A stretch of 36,894 nt of DNA, taken from an uncultured Nonlabens sp. (GTDB lineage Bacteria; Bacteroidota; Bacteroidia; Flavobacteriales; Flavobacteriaceae). Under the pieces are notes generated by a model. It saw nothing but the letters and a program-made list of their open reading frames with translations. It was not told the DNA's origin and did not search any database. The DNA lies in contig CANLKV010000007.1 of assembly GCA_947491755.1 (NCBI GenBank), positions 1 through 36,894 of the forward strand, read 5' to 3'. Positions 1-8,663 of the stretch are shown here, one piece after another. The position numbers and the translations under genes were made by a program. How positions within the stretch are numbered: the first letter of the stretch is position 1; each line of letters begins with the position of its first letter.

Positions 1-42
1 GAGGATGATCTTTTAGATGATCCTGACAGCGCTACGCGCTGA
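1..42 (+). CDS. Possible 3' end of an unidentified plus-strand gene
   Basis: Frame 1 is open from the window edge to a TGA at 40-42 and would encode an acidic tail ending DDPDSATR. A strong bidirectional hairpin terminator follows within a few bases, as expected for a gene end. Only 13 residues are visible, so the product cannot be named, and the open frame could be chance. Confidence 0.35.
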   Translation, partial: EDDLLDDPDSATR

Positions 43-48
43 AAATGT

Positions 49-99
49 AAAACCCCACCTTACAAATTCAAGTAAACTTGATTTGACGGTGGGGTTTTG
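49..99. terminator. Bidirectional hairpin terminator between gene end and tRNA
   Basis: The arms AAAACCCCACC (49-59) and GGTGGGGTTTT (89-99) are complementary. An inner pair, TCAAG and CTTGA, extends the stem. A T-run follows on the plus strand and a matching one on the minus strand, so it can stop both the rightward gene ending at 42 and the leftward tRNA transcript. Confidence 0.8.
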
Positions 100-109
100 C
101 ATTTATTCG

Positions 110-183
110 TGACCGCGACAGGATTCAAACCTGTAACCGCTGGAGCCGAAATCCAGTGCGCTATTCAGTTGCGCCACGCGGCC
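110..183 (-). tRNA. tRNA-Arg (anticodon UCG)
   Basis: The reverse complement folds as a complete cloverleaf. The acceptor stem GGCCGCG pairs with CGCGGTC (one G-U). The D stem is GCGC/GCGC, the anticodon stem is CTGGA/TCCAG with loop TTTCGGC, and the T stem is ACAGG/CCTGT. Loop positions 34-36 read TCG, which decodes CGA (Arg). The discriminator is A, and CCA is not encoded and must be added after transcription. It lies 28 bp beyond the yqeY stop codon on the same strand. Confidence 0.93.
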
Positions 184-211
184 ATTTTATCATTCTAAGA
201 TGAGGACAAAC

Positions 212-658
212 TTAAGACAATTTCTTTTTAACTACAGTACTAATTGTCCTTCCATCTGCTTTTCCTGCTAGTGCAGTATTTGCTTTGCCCATAACCATAC
301 CCATATCTTTCATTCCACTAGCACCCGTGTCTGCAATGATTTGGTCCACTATCGCCTCGATCTCTGTTTCACTCAATTGAGCAGGCAGGAATTGTTCTAG
401 GACTTTTGCCTGTGCCAGCTCTGGATCTGCTAGATCGCTTCTGTTTTGCTCTGTATAAATACGTGAGCTGTCTTTGCGCTGCTTTACAAGCTTCTGTACT
501 AGCTTTATTTCCTCTGTTTGTGATAATTCCCCTGCGTCACCAGATGTTTTTGCCAGTAAAATCTCACTCTTAACAGCGCGTAAAGCCGCGAGTGCGGTCT
601 GATCTTTGGCACGCATCGCTTCCTTCATAGCACTCATCACTTGTTGTTCTAGGCTCAT
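212..658 (-). CDS. yqeY: GatB/YqeY-domain protein
   Basis: The 148-residue protein matches the stand-alone YqeY family, related to the tail domain of the GatB amidotransferase subunit that contacts tRNA. It is helical throughout. The N-terminal segment (about 1-35, MSLEQQV followed by LRAVKSEIL), the central EIKLVQKLVKQRKDS and the C-terminal GMKDMGMVMGKANTAL are typical of the family. The length is normal. The exact role is unsettled, and a tRNA-linked function is inferred from GatB. It follows ftsZ but is separated from it by a strong terminator, so it probably has its own promoter in the AT-rich stretch 659-730, where the minus strand contains TATTTTTG. A tRNA gene lies immediately downstream. 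Confidence 0.9.
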   Translation of the reverse strand: MSLEQQVMSAMKEAMRAKDQTALAALRAVKSEILLAKTSGDAGELSQTEEIKLVQKLVKQRKDSSRIYTEQNRSDLADPELAQAKVLEQFLPAQLSETEIEAIVDQIIADTGASGMKDMGMVMGKANTALAGKADGRTISTVVKKKLS

Positions 659-732
659 AGCTTCTTTTTATATCACAAAAATAATAAACCAATAAGTTTT
701 ATCCCTGTCACACTTTTTATTTTAAAACAAAA

Positions 733-758
733 ACCCGGGATCGCTAGCGGTCCCGGGT
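733..758 (-). terminator. Rho-independent terminator of the dcw operon, after ftsZ
   Basis: The perfect arms ACCCGGGA (733-740) and TCCCGGGT (751-758) enclose a 10-base loop that itself contains CGCTAGCG. On the minus strand the hairpin is followed by a T-rich run (GGGTTTTTGTTTT). It lies 22 bp beyond the ftsZ stop and separates the dcw operon from yqeY. Confidence 0.88.
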
Positions 759-780
759 GCATATGTAGATTTATAGGGGA

Positions 781-2793
781 TTAATCTACATTATCATGTA
801 AAAACGAGTTGTTGTTCGATCGCAGTTGGATCTCATTATTCTCGTCTGTAGATAGCGTTGTGCGCGACCTATCGCTCTCCTTGGGTGTCTCATCTAGCTC
901 TATGCCATGGCGCAGGTAGGCAGGCTTTTTTTCAATTTCTTCCAGTTTGTGACTGTTTTTAAATTTGAAGTTATAAGCATGCATCTTGCGTTTACGATCT
1001 TCTGCACGCATTTTAAGCACCTCATTAATAGGCAAATCTGTAGGATCGAGATCCTGTAAAACTTCCTCTTTGATTGTTTCATTATCCATAGAAGCTGGTA
1101 CCTCTACAGTAGTTACATGGATGGTATCTTCATCCTGCTTCCTCTTTTCTGGAGTGTTTTTAGCTTTATTTAGCTTTTCCTCAACCTCCATATAATCATC
1201 AAGGGAATACTTGCGCACCCCTTGCTCAGAAACTTCTGTTATAGGGATGATGGCTACTGGGTCATTGACTTCTATATCCTCTAATTGAAAGGTCGTTTTC
1301 TCAACAGGGTCTGACTTTTGCGTGTTAACTGGCAGGTCAAAATCGAGTAAAAACTGGTCCTTCTCTTCTTTTGAATCTTCCTCTAGTTTATGAATCACTG
1401 GCTGTTGTGGCTGCTGGCGTGATTCCTCTGGCTGTATTTTAAGTTGAGGCTCTTGATCTAGCACTTCTTCATATACCACGTTCAGGTTCTTGATAAATTC
1501 TGTTGTTGGAATTAACGGATTATTGTCGTTTTTTGATGGCATTACCTCTTCTGGCTCCTCCTCACCCAACTCGTGCATGATGATGACAGGCTCATTGGAT
1601 GCTGTCGGTGGGGCTGGAGGTTGTGGGGTTTCCGCTTTCGCGAAAGCGGGCTCCTTATCCTCATTTTTCTCCTCTACCTCACTCTCGTCCATAATGAGCG
1701 TCCCTGCAATCACGCAATCGTTTACCTCTTCTAAAACCTGGGTCGCACGTTGCTCTTCCTCCAGAGTATGGATAATGCGGGTGCCTTCTGTATTTGATAT
1801 CTCGTTTTGCTGCTCTGCATTAAAACCAGTTGCAATAACGGTTACAGCAATAGCATCACCTAGTGATTCTTCCTCGCCCACACCCATGATGATGTTTGCA
1901 CCGCCACCGGCCTCGTTTTGAATATGCTCATTGATCTCTCCTATCTCATCGATAGTGATCTCTTCAGTTCCAGAAACAATTAGTAGCAATACATTTTTTG
2001 CACCGGTAATCTTATTATCATTGAGCAGTGGTGAATCTAGTGCCTTAAGAATTCCTTCCTGTGCACGATTAGAACCAGTAGCCTGGGCGCTTCCCATAAT
2101 AGCTGTACCAGAGTTTGAAAGCACTGTTTTTGCATCGCGAAGGTCAATATTTTGTGTGTAGTGGTTTGTTATAACCTCGGCAATACCGCGTGAGGCTGTA
2201 GCAAGTACCTCATCTGCTTTTGAAAATCCTGCCTTGAAGCCCAGATTTCCATATACATCGCGCAATTTGTTATTATTGATGATGACAAGGGAGTCTACAT
2301 TCTTGCGGAATTTCTCAATCCCTTTTTGTGCTTGTTCATTGCGCACTTTCCCTTCAAAATGGAAAGGCGTAGTGACGATTCCTACCGTAAGTATTTCCAT
2401 CTCTCTCGCAACTTGTGCGATGATAGGAGCAGCACCCGTACCGGTACCACCACCCATACCTGCGGTGATGAAAACCATTTTTGTTCGTGAGTCCAGCATG
2501 GCACGCACATCCTCTATACTTTCTTGAGCAGCTCTTTCTCCTACCTCTGGATTGGCACCTGCACCCAGACCTTCTGTCAGGGTAACTCCCAGCTGAATTT
2601 TATTTGGCACTGGACTGTTTTCTAGCGCTTGTGAATCTGTATTACAAATCACAAAATCTACCCCAATGATTCCCTGTTGAAACATGTGTTTGATAGCATT
2701 GCTACCTCCACCACCTACTCCTATCACCTTAATGACATTAGATTGGTTTTTAGGAAGATCAAATGCGATACTGTTAAAATCGTCGTTACTCAT
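781..2793 (-). CDS. ftsZ: Cell division protein FtsZ (long C-terminal linker)
   Basis: Tubulin-like GTPase that forms the Z ring at midcell. The GTPase core spans about residues 18-325, with the nucleotide motif GGGTGTG at 114-120 and the T7 synergy-loop motif NIDLRDA at about 215-221. The remaining half, about 330-620, is an acidic, proline- and glutamate-rich linker with no visible fold. KKPAYLRHGIEL at about 622-633 resembles the conserved tail peptide that binds FtsA in other bacteria, but here another 35 residues follow it. At 670 residues it is far longer than E. coli FtsZ (383). A palindrome copy encodes AFAKA inside the linker (about 382-387). It is the last gene of the dcw operon. 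A 169-bp gap separates it from ftsA and may hold a separate promoter, though I see no clear TAnnTTTG there. Confidence 0.97.
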   Translation of the reverse strand: MSNDDFNSIAFDLPKNQSNVIKVIGVGGGGSNAIKHMFQQGIIGVDFVICNTDSQALENSPVPNKIQLGVTLTEGLGAGANPEVGERAAQESIEDVRAMLDSRTKMVFITAGMGGGTGTGAAPIIAQVAREMEILTVGIVTTPFHFEGKVRNEQAQKGIEKFRKNVDSLVIINNNKLRDVYGNLGFKAGFSKADEVLATASRGIAEVITNHYTQNIDLRDAKTVLSNSGTAIMGSAQATGSNRAQEGILKALDSPLLNDNKITGAKNVLLLIVSGTEEITIDEIGEINEHIQNEAGGGANIIMGVGEEESLGDAIAVTVIATGFNAEQQNEISNTEGTRIIHTLEEEQRATQVLEEVNDCVIAGTLIMDESEVEEKNEDKEPAFAKAETPQPPAPPTASNEPVIIMHELGEEEPEEVMPSKNDNNPLIPTTEFIKNLNVVYEEVLDQEPQLKIQPEESRQQPQQPVIHKLEEDSKEEKDQFLLDFDLPVNTQKSDPVEKTTFQLEDIEVNDPVAIIPITEVSEQGVRKYSLDDYMEVEEKLNKAKNTPEKRKQDEDTIHVTTVEVPASMDNETIKEEVLQDLDPTDLPINEVLKMRAEDRKRKMHAYNFKFKNSHKLEEIEKKPAYLRHGIELDETPKESDRSRTTLSTDENNEIQLRSNNNSFLHDNVD
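1632..1649. repeat. Palindrome copy 1 (CGCTTTCGCGAAAGCG), in ftsZ linker
   Basis: This is an 18-bp perfect palindrome, the 16-bp core plus one flanking C/G pair. In the ftsZ frame it encodes AFAKA within the disordered linker. Confidence 0.95.
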
Positions 2794-2962
2794 ATCTTGC
2801 TACTTTTTACTCTTACGTTTTCTAGTTTGAGGTATGCCCTCGCACTGCTTTTACTTTTCAAATCTTGCTTGCAGTGCACCTATCTAGGTTTTCTATTTTT
2901 TTCTGAGGACTGCTTATGCAATCCTTATATTTTACTATTTGTGGCGATTTACGCTCTTTATT

Positions 2963-4321
2963 TTATTCTGCTTTATCTAAAAAATCTTTGAACTTATTAG
3001 CCCAGTTTTCAAATATTCCTTTCCCTTTTTTAGGTTGTGTTATCGTGGGCTGTTCTGGCTCTTGCTGCGACGACGATTGATCTGAGTGATCATTTGACGT
3101 TCCTGCATCCTGTTTTTGTGCTGACTCTTGATTGATCGCTGTCGCTCCTTTAAGCTCTTTACTTTCTAAGCCTTTAAGAACCAGACCTACTGCGGTTGCA
3201 AATAGAGGGCTGGTACTCTCTGTATCGCTATCACCTGCGAGATGCTCGTTAGGAAAGCCTATACGACTAGGCATTCCTGTGACATACTCTGCTAGTTGCT
3301 TGATATGTTTGAGCTGGCTGCCACCACCCGTAAGCACTACACCCGCAATCAATTGCTTTTTAGGCTCGTCGTGCCCGTAATTTTTAATCTCTACAAATAC
3401 AGTTTCTAGTATCTCTATTACCCGGGCGTGAATAATTTTACTTAGGTTTTTCAGTGTTATTTCTTTTGGATCACGACCTCTTAATCCTGGAATAGATACG
3501 ATCTCATTCTCTTTATTCTCTCCTGGCCAGGCACTACCAAATTTTGTTTTAAGCAACTCTGCCTGCTTTTCTATAATAGAACAGCCTTCTTTTATATCCT
3601 GTGTAATTATGCCACCACCTTGTGGTATAACAGCCGTATGACGTATGATACCATCTTTAAATATGGCGAGATCTGTCGTTCCACCACCTATATCGATAAG
3701 AGCTACTCCCGCTTCTTTTTCTTCTTGGCTCAGCACAGCATCAGCGCTGGCTAGTGGCTCTAGTGTAATGTCAGACAAAGTAAGGTTTGCGCTTTTTACA
3801 CAACGCCCTATGTTGCGTATAGAGGCTACCTGGCCCACTACTACATGAAAATTTGCTTCTAGCCTTCCACCATACATCCCGACGGGCTCCTTAATTTCTG
3901 ACTGACCGTCTATCTTATATTCCTGTGGTAGTACATGTATAATTTCTTCACCAGGAAGCATGACTAATTTGAACACCTGATTGCACAACTTAGTAATATC
4001 TTCTTGATTGATTACCGTCTCGCTATCACCACGGGTTATATAATCACTGTGTTGCAAACTGCGTATGTGCTGACCTGCAATCCCTACAGTTACATCTGTA
4101 ATTTGTATACCGCTTACAGCCTCGGCTTGAGATACTGCTTGTTGTATACTGGTAATCGTTTGTGTGATGTTGTTAACCACACCGCGGTGTACGCCTAAAC
4201 TCTTTGAACGACCTACCCCTAGAATTTCGAGTTTACCATACTCATTCTTACGACCTATCATGGCAACAATTTTTGTCGTCCCGATGTCGAGTCCTACTGC
4301 ATATTCTTGTGGTTCCATCAT
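2963..4321 (-). CDS. ftsA: Cell division protein FtsA
   Basis: Actin-like ATPase that anchors FtsZ filaments to the membrane. The phosphate-1 motif VGLDIGTTK is at residues 9-17, the second ATPase motif is ALIDIGGGTTDLAIF near 207-221, and the adenosine motif VVLTGGGSQL is near 330. The C-terminus (about 432-452, ending IFENWANKFKDFLDKAE) is an amphipathic helix fitting the membrane-targeting sequence. It is preceded by a polar Q/S/E-rich linker (about 390-425). The 452-residue length is slightly above E. coli FtsA (420). Two adjacent Met codons give a one-residue uncertainty in the start. The gene lies 2 bp after ftsQ. Confidence 0.97.
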   Translation of the reverse strand: MMEPQEYAVGLDIGTTKIVAMIGRKNEYGKLEILGVGRSKSLGVHRGVVNNITQTITSIQQAVSQAEAVSGIQITDVTVGIAGQHIRSLQHSDYITRGDSETVINQEDITKLCNQVFKLVMLPGEEIIHVLPQEYKIDGQSEIKEPVGMYGGRLEANFHVVVGQVASIRNIGRCVKSANLTLSDITLEPLASADAVLSQEEKEAGVALIDIGGGTTDLAIFKDGIIRHTAVIPQGGGIITQDIKEGCSIIEKQAELLKTKFGSAWPGENKENEIVSIPGLRGRDPKEITLKNLSKIIHARVIEILETVFVEIKNYGHDEPKKQLIAGVVLTGGGSQLKHIKQLAEYVTGMPSRIGFPNEHLAGDSDTESTSPLFATAVGLVLKGLESKELKGATAINQESAQKQDAGTSNDHSDQSSSQQEPEQPTITQPKKGKGIFENWANKFKDFLDKAE

Positions 4322-4323
4322 TC

Positions 4324-5040
4324 CTACTTTTTAACTACAATTACCTGTCGATCAAATCTTAAATCCATTGATTTGATTTGATCTATTGTTTTGTCCTTTT
4401 CAACCTTGGCCAGCATGGCCTTGAAGTTGTTCATTTTTGACTCCAGATGGGTTAGCTCTCCCATTTTAATTCTCATATCACTAGATCGCATCATTAATAC
4501 TGCTCGACCTTTTTTATCTAGTACTATCTGAGTAAAGACTGTTTTTAATAACGGGTCTTTGTCAACTAGCATCAGAAAGTCATATATCTGATTTTGAAAA
4601 TCAGGATCAAATCCAGTGATTAGCGGCACTAGTGCTGTGTGATCTTTAGACAAAGGCATTATCAAATTATCCTTGTCCAGATATACACTTTCTTTGCCTA
4701 CAATGCGTGCCAGCGGTTCACGTTGTTCTACAATAACCTCTAAATTTCCATTGAGATCTATCGAAACCTCTGCCGTTCTGATCATTGGGTCTGCCACTAA
4801 CCGCGACTCACTCTTATTCAAATCTAATTTTTCTATCAACAGATTATCGACACTGTCTTGATTTTGTATCAACAATTTATTAACGTTCTCTTCAGAAATA
4901 AACGGATCGCTATAATCTGTAAATGAGATATTTATACGTTCTATTTTTTTAGACTCGTGCCGGTGACTCGCAAATGAATACAAAGCCATAATCAATAAGA
5001 TCACGCCGGGTAAAATGCTAAGTTTTAGAATTTTTTTCAT
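4324..5040 (-). CDS. ftsQ: Cell division protein FtsQ
   Basis: Bitopic divisome protein that links early and late division proteins (FtsQLB complex). One N-terminal transmembrane segment lies at about residues 5-24 (LKLSILPGVILLIMALYSFA). A POTRA-like region follows (about 30-110), then a beta domain containing EQREPLARIVG. Its ATG overlaps the murC stop codon in an ATGA junction, indicating translational coupling. Sequence similarity in this family is low, so the call rests on topology, the REPLARI-type motif and the position between murC and ftsA. Confidence 0.92.
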   Translation of the reverse strand: MKKILKLSILPGVILLIMALYSFASHRHESKKIERINISFTDYSDPFISEENVNKLLIQNQDSVDNLLIEKLDLNKSESRLVADPMIRTAEVSIDLNGNLEVIVEQREPLARIVGKESVYLDKDNLIMPLSKDHTALVPLITGFDPDFQNQIYDFLMLVDKDPLLKTVFTQIVLDKKGRAVLMMRSSDMRIKMGELTHLESKMNNFKAMLAKVEKDKTIDQIKSMDLRFDRQVIVVKK

Positions 5041-6395
5041 CGTGCTAATCCTTTACAAACCACGTCTACCTCCACACCTATATCGCCAGCACCTATTAGA
5101 AGTACAATGCGGTTACCCATTTGTTGTGCAAATGTTGCTATATCGTCTTTACTTAAGACTTTACAAGTCCCAGGTCCATCAGGTGAATCTTTAATGAGCT
5201 GGCATAAACTGTCTGAATTTATTCCAGCGATAGGCGCTTCTCTTGCCGGATATATTTCTAATAAACCTACTGTATCAAACTGGCTAAGACTGGAAGCAAA
5301 TCCAGCCATAAAGTCTCTGGTTCTAGAAAATAAATGTGGCTGGAAAATCACCGTGCATGGCTCACCTGGATACATCTCGCTGACCGCTTGATACACCGCA
5401 TTAATTTCTGTGGGGTGATGCGCATAATCGTCAATTACTACATAATGCTCAGTGCGCAATGCATAAGTGAAACGACGCACTACTCCAGCAAATGTAGCCA
5501 GCGCTTGACGCAACTTTTCTAGAGGGACTCCATAACTATCTGCCATGGCAACAGCTAGTATTGCATTTGATAAATTATGCCTGCCGGGCAATCTTAATTG
5601 CCAGCCAGTATCTTTCTTTATCGGAGTAATTAAATCAAAATGATAAGCACCATCAATGATCTTTAAATTTTCAACACGATAGGTGCCTTTATCCACTCCT
5701 ACGGTCACACCTGATAAGGAAACACTGTCAGTTACAAAAAGATGCTCTGGATCTAATAAATCACTAAAATCTTTAAATGTTTTTTGAAACTCTTCTTCAC
5801 TACCGTAAATATCTAAATGATCTGCATCCATTGCGGTAATCGCTGCATAATCTGGTTGCAGCTGCAAAAAGGAACGGTCAAATTCATCTGCTTCAACAAC
5901 CATGACGTCTGTACCACTATTCAGATAATTCGTCCGATATCCCTGTAGGATCCCGCCTAGAAAGGCGGTTGTTTTTACATCGCTTTGGTACATCAAGTGA
6001 GCCAGTATGGCACTTGTAGTCGTCTTGCCATGTGTACCAGCAATCGCCAGGCAAGTCATAGTGCGCGATATTTGACCTAATAATTGAGCTCTTTTGATGA
6101 TGGGGACATCGCTTTCGCGAAAGCGAACTAATTCCTCAAATTGCAGCGGCACAGCAGGAGTGTAAATAACCTGAGCCGTCTCTTTATTTTTATATCCAGA
6201 TGGAATTTTATCAAAATTACTATCGTAATGAATATCAATACCCTCCTGCTCTAACTGTCTGGACAATCGCGTGACAGTACGGTCATAACCAGCTACTTGT
6301 TTGCCCTGAGAACGCAAGTACCTTGCTAGGGCGCTCATACCGATACCACCGATGCCGATGAAGTAAAAGTGCGTTATGTTTGCTATATCACGCAT
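5037..6395 (-). CDS. murC: UDP-N-acetylmuramate--L-alanine ligase
   Basis: Adds L-alanine to UDP-MurNAc, the first step of stem peptide assembly in the cytoplasm. An N-terminal Rossmann-like motif, FIGIGGIGMSALA, lies at 12-24. The ATP loop GTHGKTTT is at 120-127 and the central motif EADEFDRSFL follows. A C-terminal Mur ligase domain contains DDYAHHPTEI, characteristic of MurC. The 452-residue length is usual. A palindrome copy encodes RFRES at 91-95, in a stretch where MurC proteins vary. The start overlaps the end of murG by 8 bp, and the stop overlaps the ftsQ start. Confidence 0.97.
   Translation of the reverse strand: MRDIANITHFYFIGIGGIGMSALARYLRSQGKQVAGYDRTVTRLSRQLEQEGIDIHYDSNFDKIPSGYKNKETAQVIYTPAVPLQFEELVRFRESDVPIIKRAQLLGQISRTMTCLAIAGTHGKTTTSAILAHLMYQSDVKTTAFLGGILQGYRTNYLNSGTDVMVVEADEFDRSFLQLQPDYAAITAMDADHLDIYGSEEEFQKTFKDFSDLLDPEHLFVTDSVSLSGVTVGVDKGTYRVENLKIIDGAYHFDLITPIKKDTGWQLRLPGRHNLSNAILAVAMADSYGVPLEKLRQALATFAGVVRRFTYALRTEHYVVIDDYAHHPTEINAVYQAVSEMYPGEPCTVIFQPHLFSRTRDFMAGFASSLSQFDTVGLLEIYPAREAPIAGINSDSLCQLIKDSPDGPGTCKVLSKDDIATFAQQMGNRIVLLIGAGDIGVEVDVVCKGLAR
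6110..6125. repeat. Palindrome copy 2, in murC
   Basis: The perfect 16-bp core is read in a different frame from copy 1: V-RFRES-D in MurC. The right flank is GAAC in plus-strand orientation (…AAAGCGAACT), as in several other copies. Confidence 0.95.
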
Positions 6396-7476
6396 TTAAA
6401 AGTGTTTCTATTTGATCCACGATATCGCTAGTTGCTTGTGGACGGGCCATTTTCAAAAAATTAGTAGATAGACGTTCTTGTAGCTCTCTATTAGAGATCA
6501 ATTCTTTCCACAGTACGGGAAAATTCTCGTCTAGTTCTGACTCACGCACCATCATGGCCGCATTTGCTGACTGGATGGCAAGAGCATTTTGAGTCTGGTG
6601 ATCCTCTGCCACGTGTGGAGATGGTATAAATAAAGTAGGCTTACCCACCAGAGCAAGTTCTGATATAGTTCCTGCACCTGCTCGTGAAATGATAAAATCT
6701 GCTGCGCTGTAAGCGTATGCCATATCGCTCAAAAAAGCCTGAACCTTTACCCCTGATGATTCATAAGCACTATATTTATCGTAATATAACTTGCCGCACT
6801 GCCAGATGACATTTACTGATTCACTCAATAGCGGCAACTGATCTGCGATTAATTGGTTAATTTTTCTTGCCCCTAGACTACCACCTAAAACGAGAACAGT
6901 TTTTCTCTGATCATGGAAACCAAAATGGCGCCGGGCATCACCAGGATCAACATCTCGCTTGATCAAATCTTGACGCACAGGATTGCCTGTAAAAACTATT
7001 TTATCTGATGGAAAGAATCGATCCATTTGATTGCTAGCTACGCATATCTTATTGACTTTTTTTGACAGCAGCTTATTAGTGATTCCAGCATAAGAATTTT
7101 GTTCTTGTATCAATGTAGGAATACCTGCCCGATTTGCCATAAATAACACAGGACCACTAGCATAACCACCAGTACCTATCACAATATCTGGCTGGAACGA
7201 TCTGACAATCCTGCGTGCGTCCATTAAACTCTTGATCACCTTAACTGGGAACATTAAATTTCTTGCAGAAAGTTTACGTTGTAGACCACTAATCCATAGA
7301 CCCTCGATTTTGTAACCTGCAGCTGGAACTTTTTCCATTTCCATACGGTCTTGCGCTCCTACAAAAAGTATCTCACAATCTGGCCACCTTCTACGGCATT
7401 CGTTTGCTATAGAGATAGCAGGAAAAATATGGCCTCCTGTGCCGCCGCCAGATATGATTATTCTATAAGGTCTCAC
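6388..7476 (-). CDS. murG: Lipid II synthase MurG (UDP-GlcNAc transferase)
   Basis: Transfers GlcNAc to lipid I on the inner face of the membrane to form lipid II. The glycine-rich loop GGGTGGHIFPA is at 10-20 and GTGGYASGPV near 102. The C-terminal donor-binding half has VLGGSLGARKIN and the family signature ISRAGAGTISELALVGKP. The 362-residue length matches the GT28 family. The 3' end overlaps murC by 8 bp and the 5' end overlaps ftsW by 14 bp. Confidence 0.97.
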   Translation of the reverse strand: MRPYRIIISGGGTGGHIFPAISIANECRRRWPDCEILFVGAQDRMEMEKVPAAGYKIEGLWISGLQRKLSARNLMFPVKVIKSLMDARRIVRSFQPDIVIGTGGYASGPVLFMANRAGIPTLIQEQNSYAGITNKLLSKKVNKICVASNQMDRFFPSDKIVFTGNPVRQDLIKRDVDPGDARRHFGFHDQRKTVLVLGGSLGARKINQLIADQLPLLSESVNVIWQCGKLYYDKYSAYESSGVKVQAFLSDMAYAYSAADFIISRAGAGTISELALVGKPTLFIPSPHVAEDHQTQNALAIQSANAAMMVRESELDENFPVLWKELISNRELQERLSTNFLKMARPQATSDIVDQIETLLNA

Positions 7477-8662
7477 TTAAAACATCTAATGGGTTCAACT
7501 CTTCCTGTGGTGTTTCTGTAGCTTTAAGCGCTTGTCGTTTTGCACTTACACTTAAAATGATCCCTATGGCCATACACGTCATCCATATAGAGGTACCTCC
7601 ACTAGAAATTAAGGGTAAGGTTTGTCCTGTTACCGGGAATAAGTTGACAGCAACAGCCATATTGATAAGGGCTTGTAAAACGATAGGAAAACCAACGCCT
7701 ATGACCAGCAAGGTTCCAAAAATGGTATCGGCTTTATTTGCGATAACCACTAGCCTAAAAAGCACTAACATATAAACTAGCAGGACCACACCGCCACCTA
7801 TCAAACCAAATTCTTCTATAATAATTGCGTAGATAAAGTCACTGCTGGATTGTGGTAAAAAATGTTTTTGCTGGCTTTTACCAGGGCCTTGTCCCCAGAC
7901 ATAGCCTGTGGCAATAGCGGTTTTTGCTTTGTCCACTTGATACTCAGAGTCTGAGCTTCCCTCGCCAGAGAAACTCTCAATCCTACTTACCCAGGTATCG
8001 ACGCGGTTAGGGAATGCGTCTGGAAATGCCCGGGCAGTCAAGATGAATAAGGTAAGAACCAGTAAACCACCGCCTACAATGCTCAATAAGTATTTGCCAG
8101 GATACCCGCCAATAAAACAAACTACCAGCACCATTAGAAATAAAATAGCGGTTGTAGAAAAGTTTGAAGGTAGGACCAGCATTAACACGATACCTACAGG
8201 CAGCCATAATGGAACGATGGATTTTTTAAATTCGATAGTTTTGTCGCGCATGGCATTTAAATAGCGAGCCACCCACACCATTAATACTACCGCAGCCAGC
8301 GTACTCGTTTGAAAACCAACGCCTATACCCGGTATTTGAATCCATCTACTGGCATTTGCACCTCCCATTGTAGTGCCCTGGAATGCGGTGAATAATAATA
8401 AAATGATCACAATAGGAAGCATGATAAAACTGAGCCCCTTAAAGTAATTGTAAGGTATTTTGTGAAACGTATATGCGATACCTAGTCCTAAAACCAAATG
8501 CGCAAAGTGCTTGACCACATACTTGAGCGTATTACCCTCGCCTCCATTGAGATAGGCAAGGTTGCTACTCGCACTATAGACTGGCAAGAATGAAAATATT
8601 GCTAGTATAAGCACTAAAGCCCATAAAAATGAGTCACCAGATATGTAGTCTTTAATTTTCAA
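7463..8662 (-). CDS. ftsW: Peptidoglycan glycosyltransferase FtsW (SEDS family)
   Basis: Polytopic inner-membrane enzyme that polymerises lipid II at the septum together with FtsI. About ten hydrophobic segments are visible. Family signatures include GGANASRWIQIPGIGVGFQ and the C-terminal FPVTGQTLPLISSGGTS, which is diagnostic of FtsW/RodA. The 399-residue length is typical. FtsW is preferred to RodA because the gene lies between murD and murG in the dcw operon, with ftsI in the same operon. It overlaps murG by 14 bp. Confidence 0.95.
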   Translation of the reverse strand: MKIKDYISGDSFLWALVLILAIFSFLPVYSASSNLAYLNGGEGNTLKYVVKHFAHLVLGLGIAYTFHKIPYNYFKGLSFIMLPIVIILLLFTAFQGTTMGGANASRWIQIPGIGVGFQTSTLAAVVLMVWVARYLNAMRDKTIEFKKSIVPLWLPVGIVLMLVLPSNFSTTAILFLMVLVVCFIGGYPGKYLLSIVGGGLLVLTLFILTARAFPDAFPNRVDTWVSRIESFSGEGSSDSEYQVDKAKTAIATGYVWGQGPGKSQQKHFLPQSSSDFIYAIIIEEFGLIGGGVVLLVYMLVLFRLVVIANKADTIFGTLLVIGVGFPIVLQALINMAVAVNLFPVTGQTLPLISSGGTSIWMTCMAIGIILSVSAKRQALKATETPQEELNPLDVLSETL

Positions 8663-8663
8663 G

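Noticed and set aside
1632..1649. AFAKA considered as a conserved protein motif
   Set aside because: The same DNA gives RFRES in MurC and LSRK in FtsI, so the conserved entity is the palindromic DNA.
2677..2991. Hydrophobic 104-codon plus-strand open frame across the ftsZ start and the ftsZ-ftsA gap
   Set aside because: Two-fifths of it is antisense to the conserved FtsZ N-terminus and the rest lies in AT-rich spacer. It has no family resemblance and no promoter.
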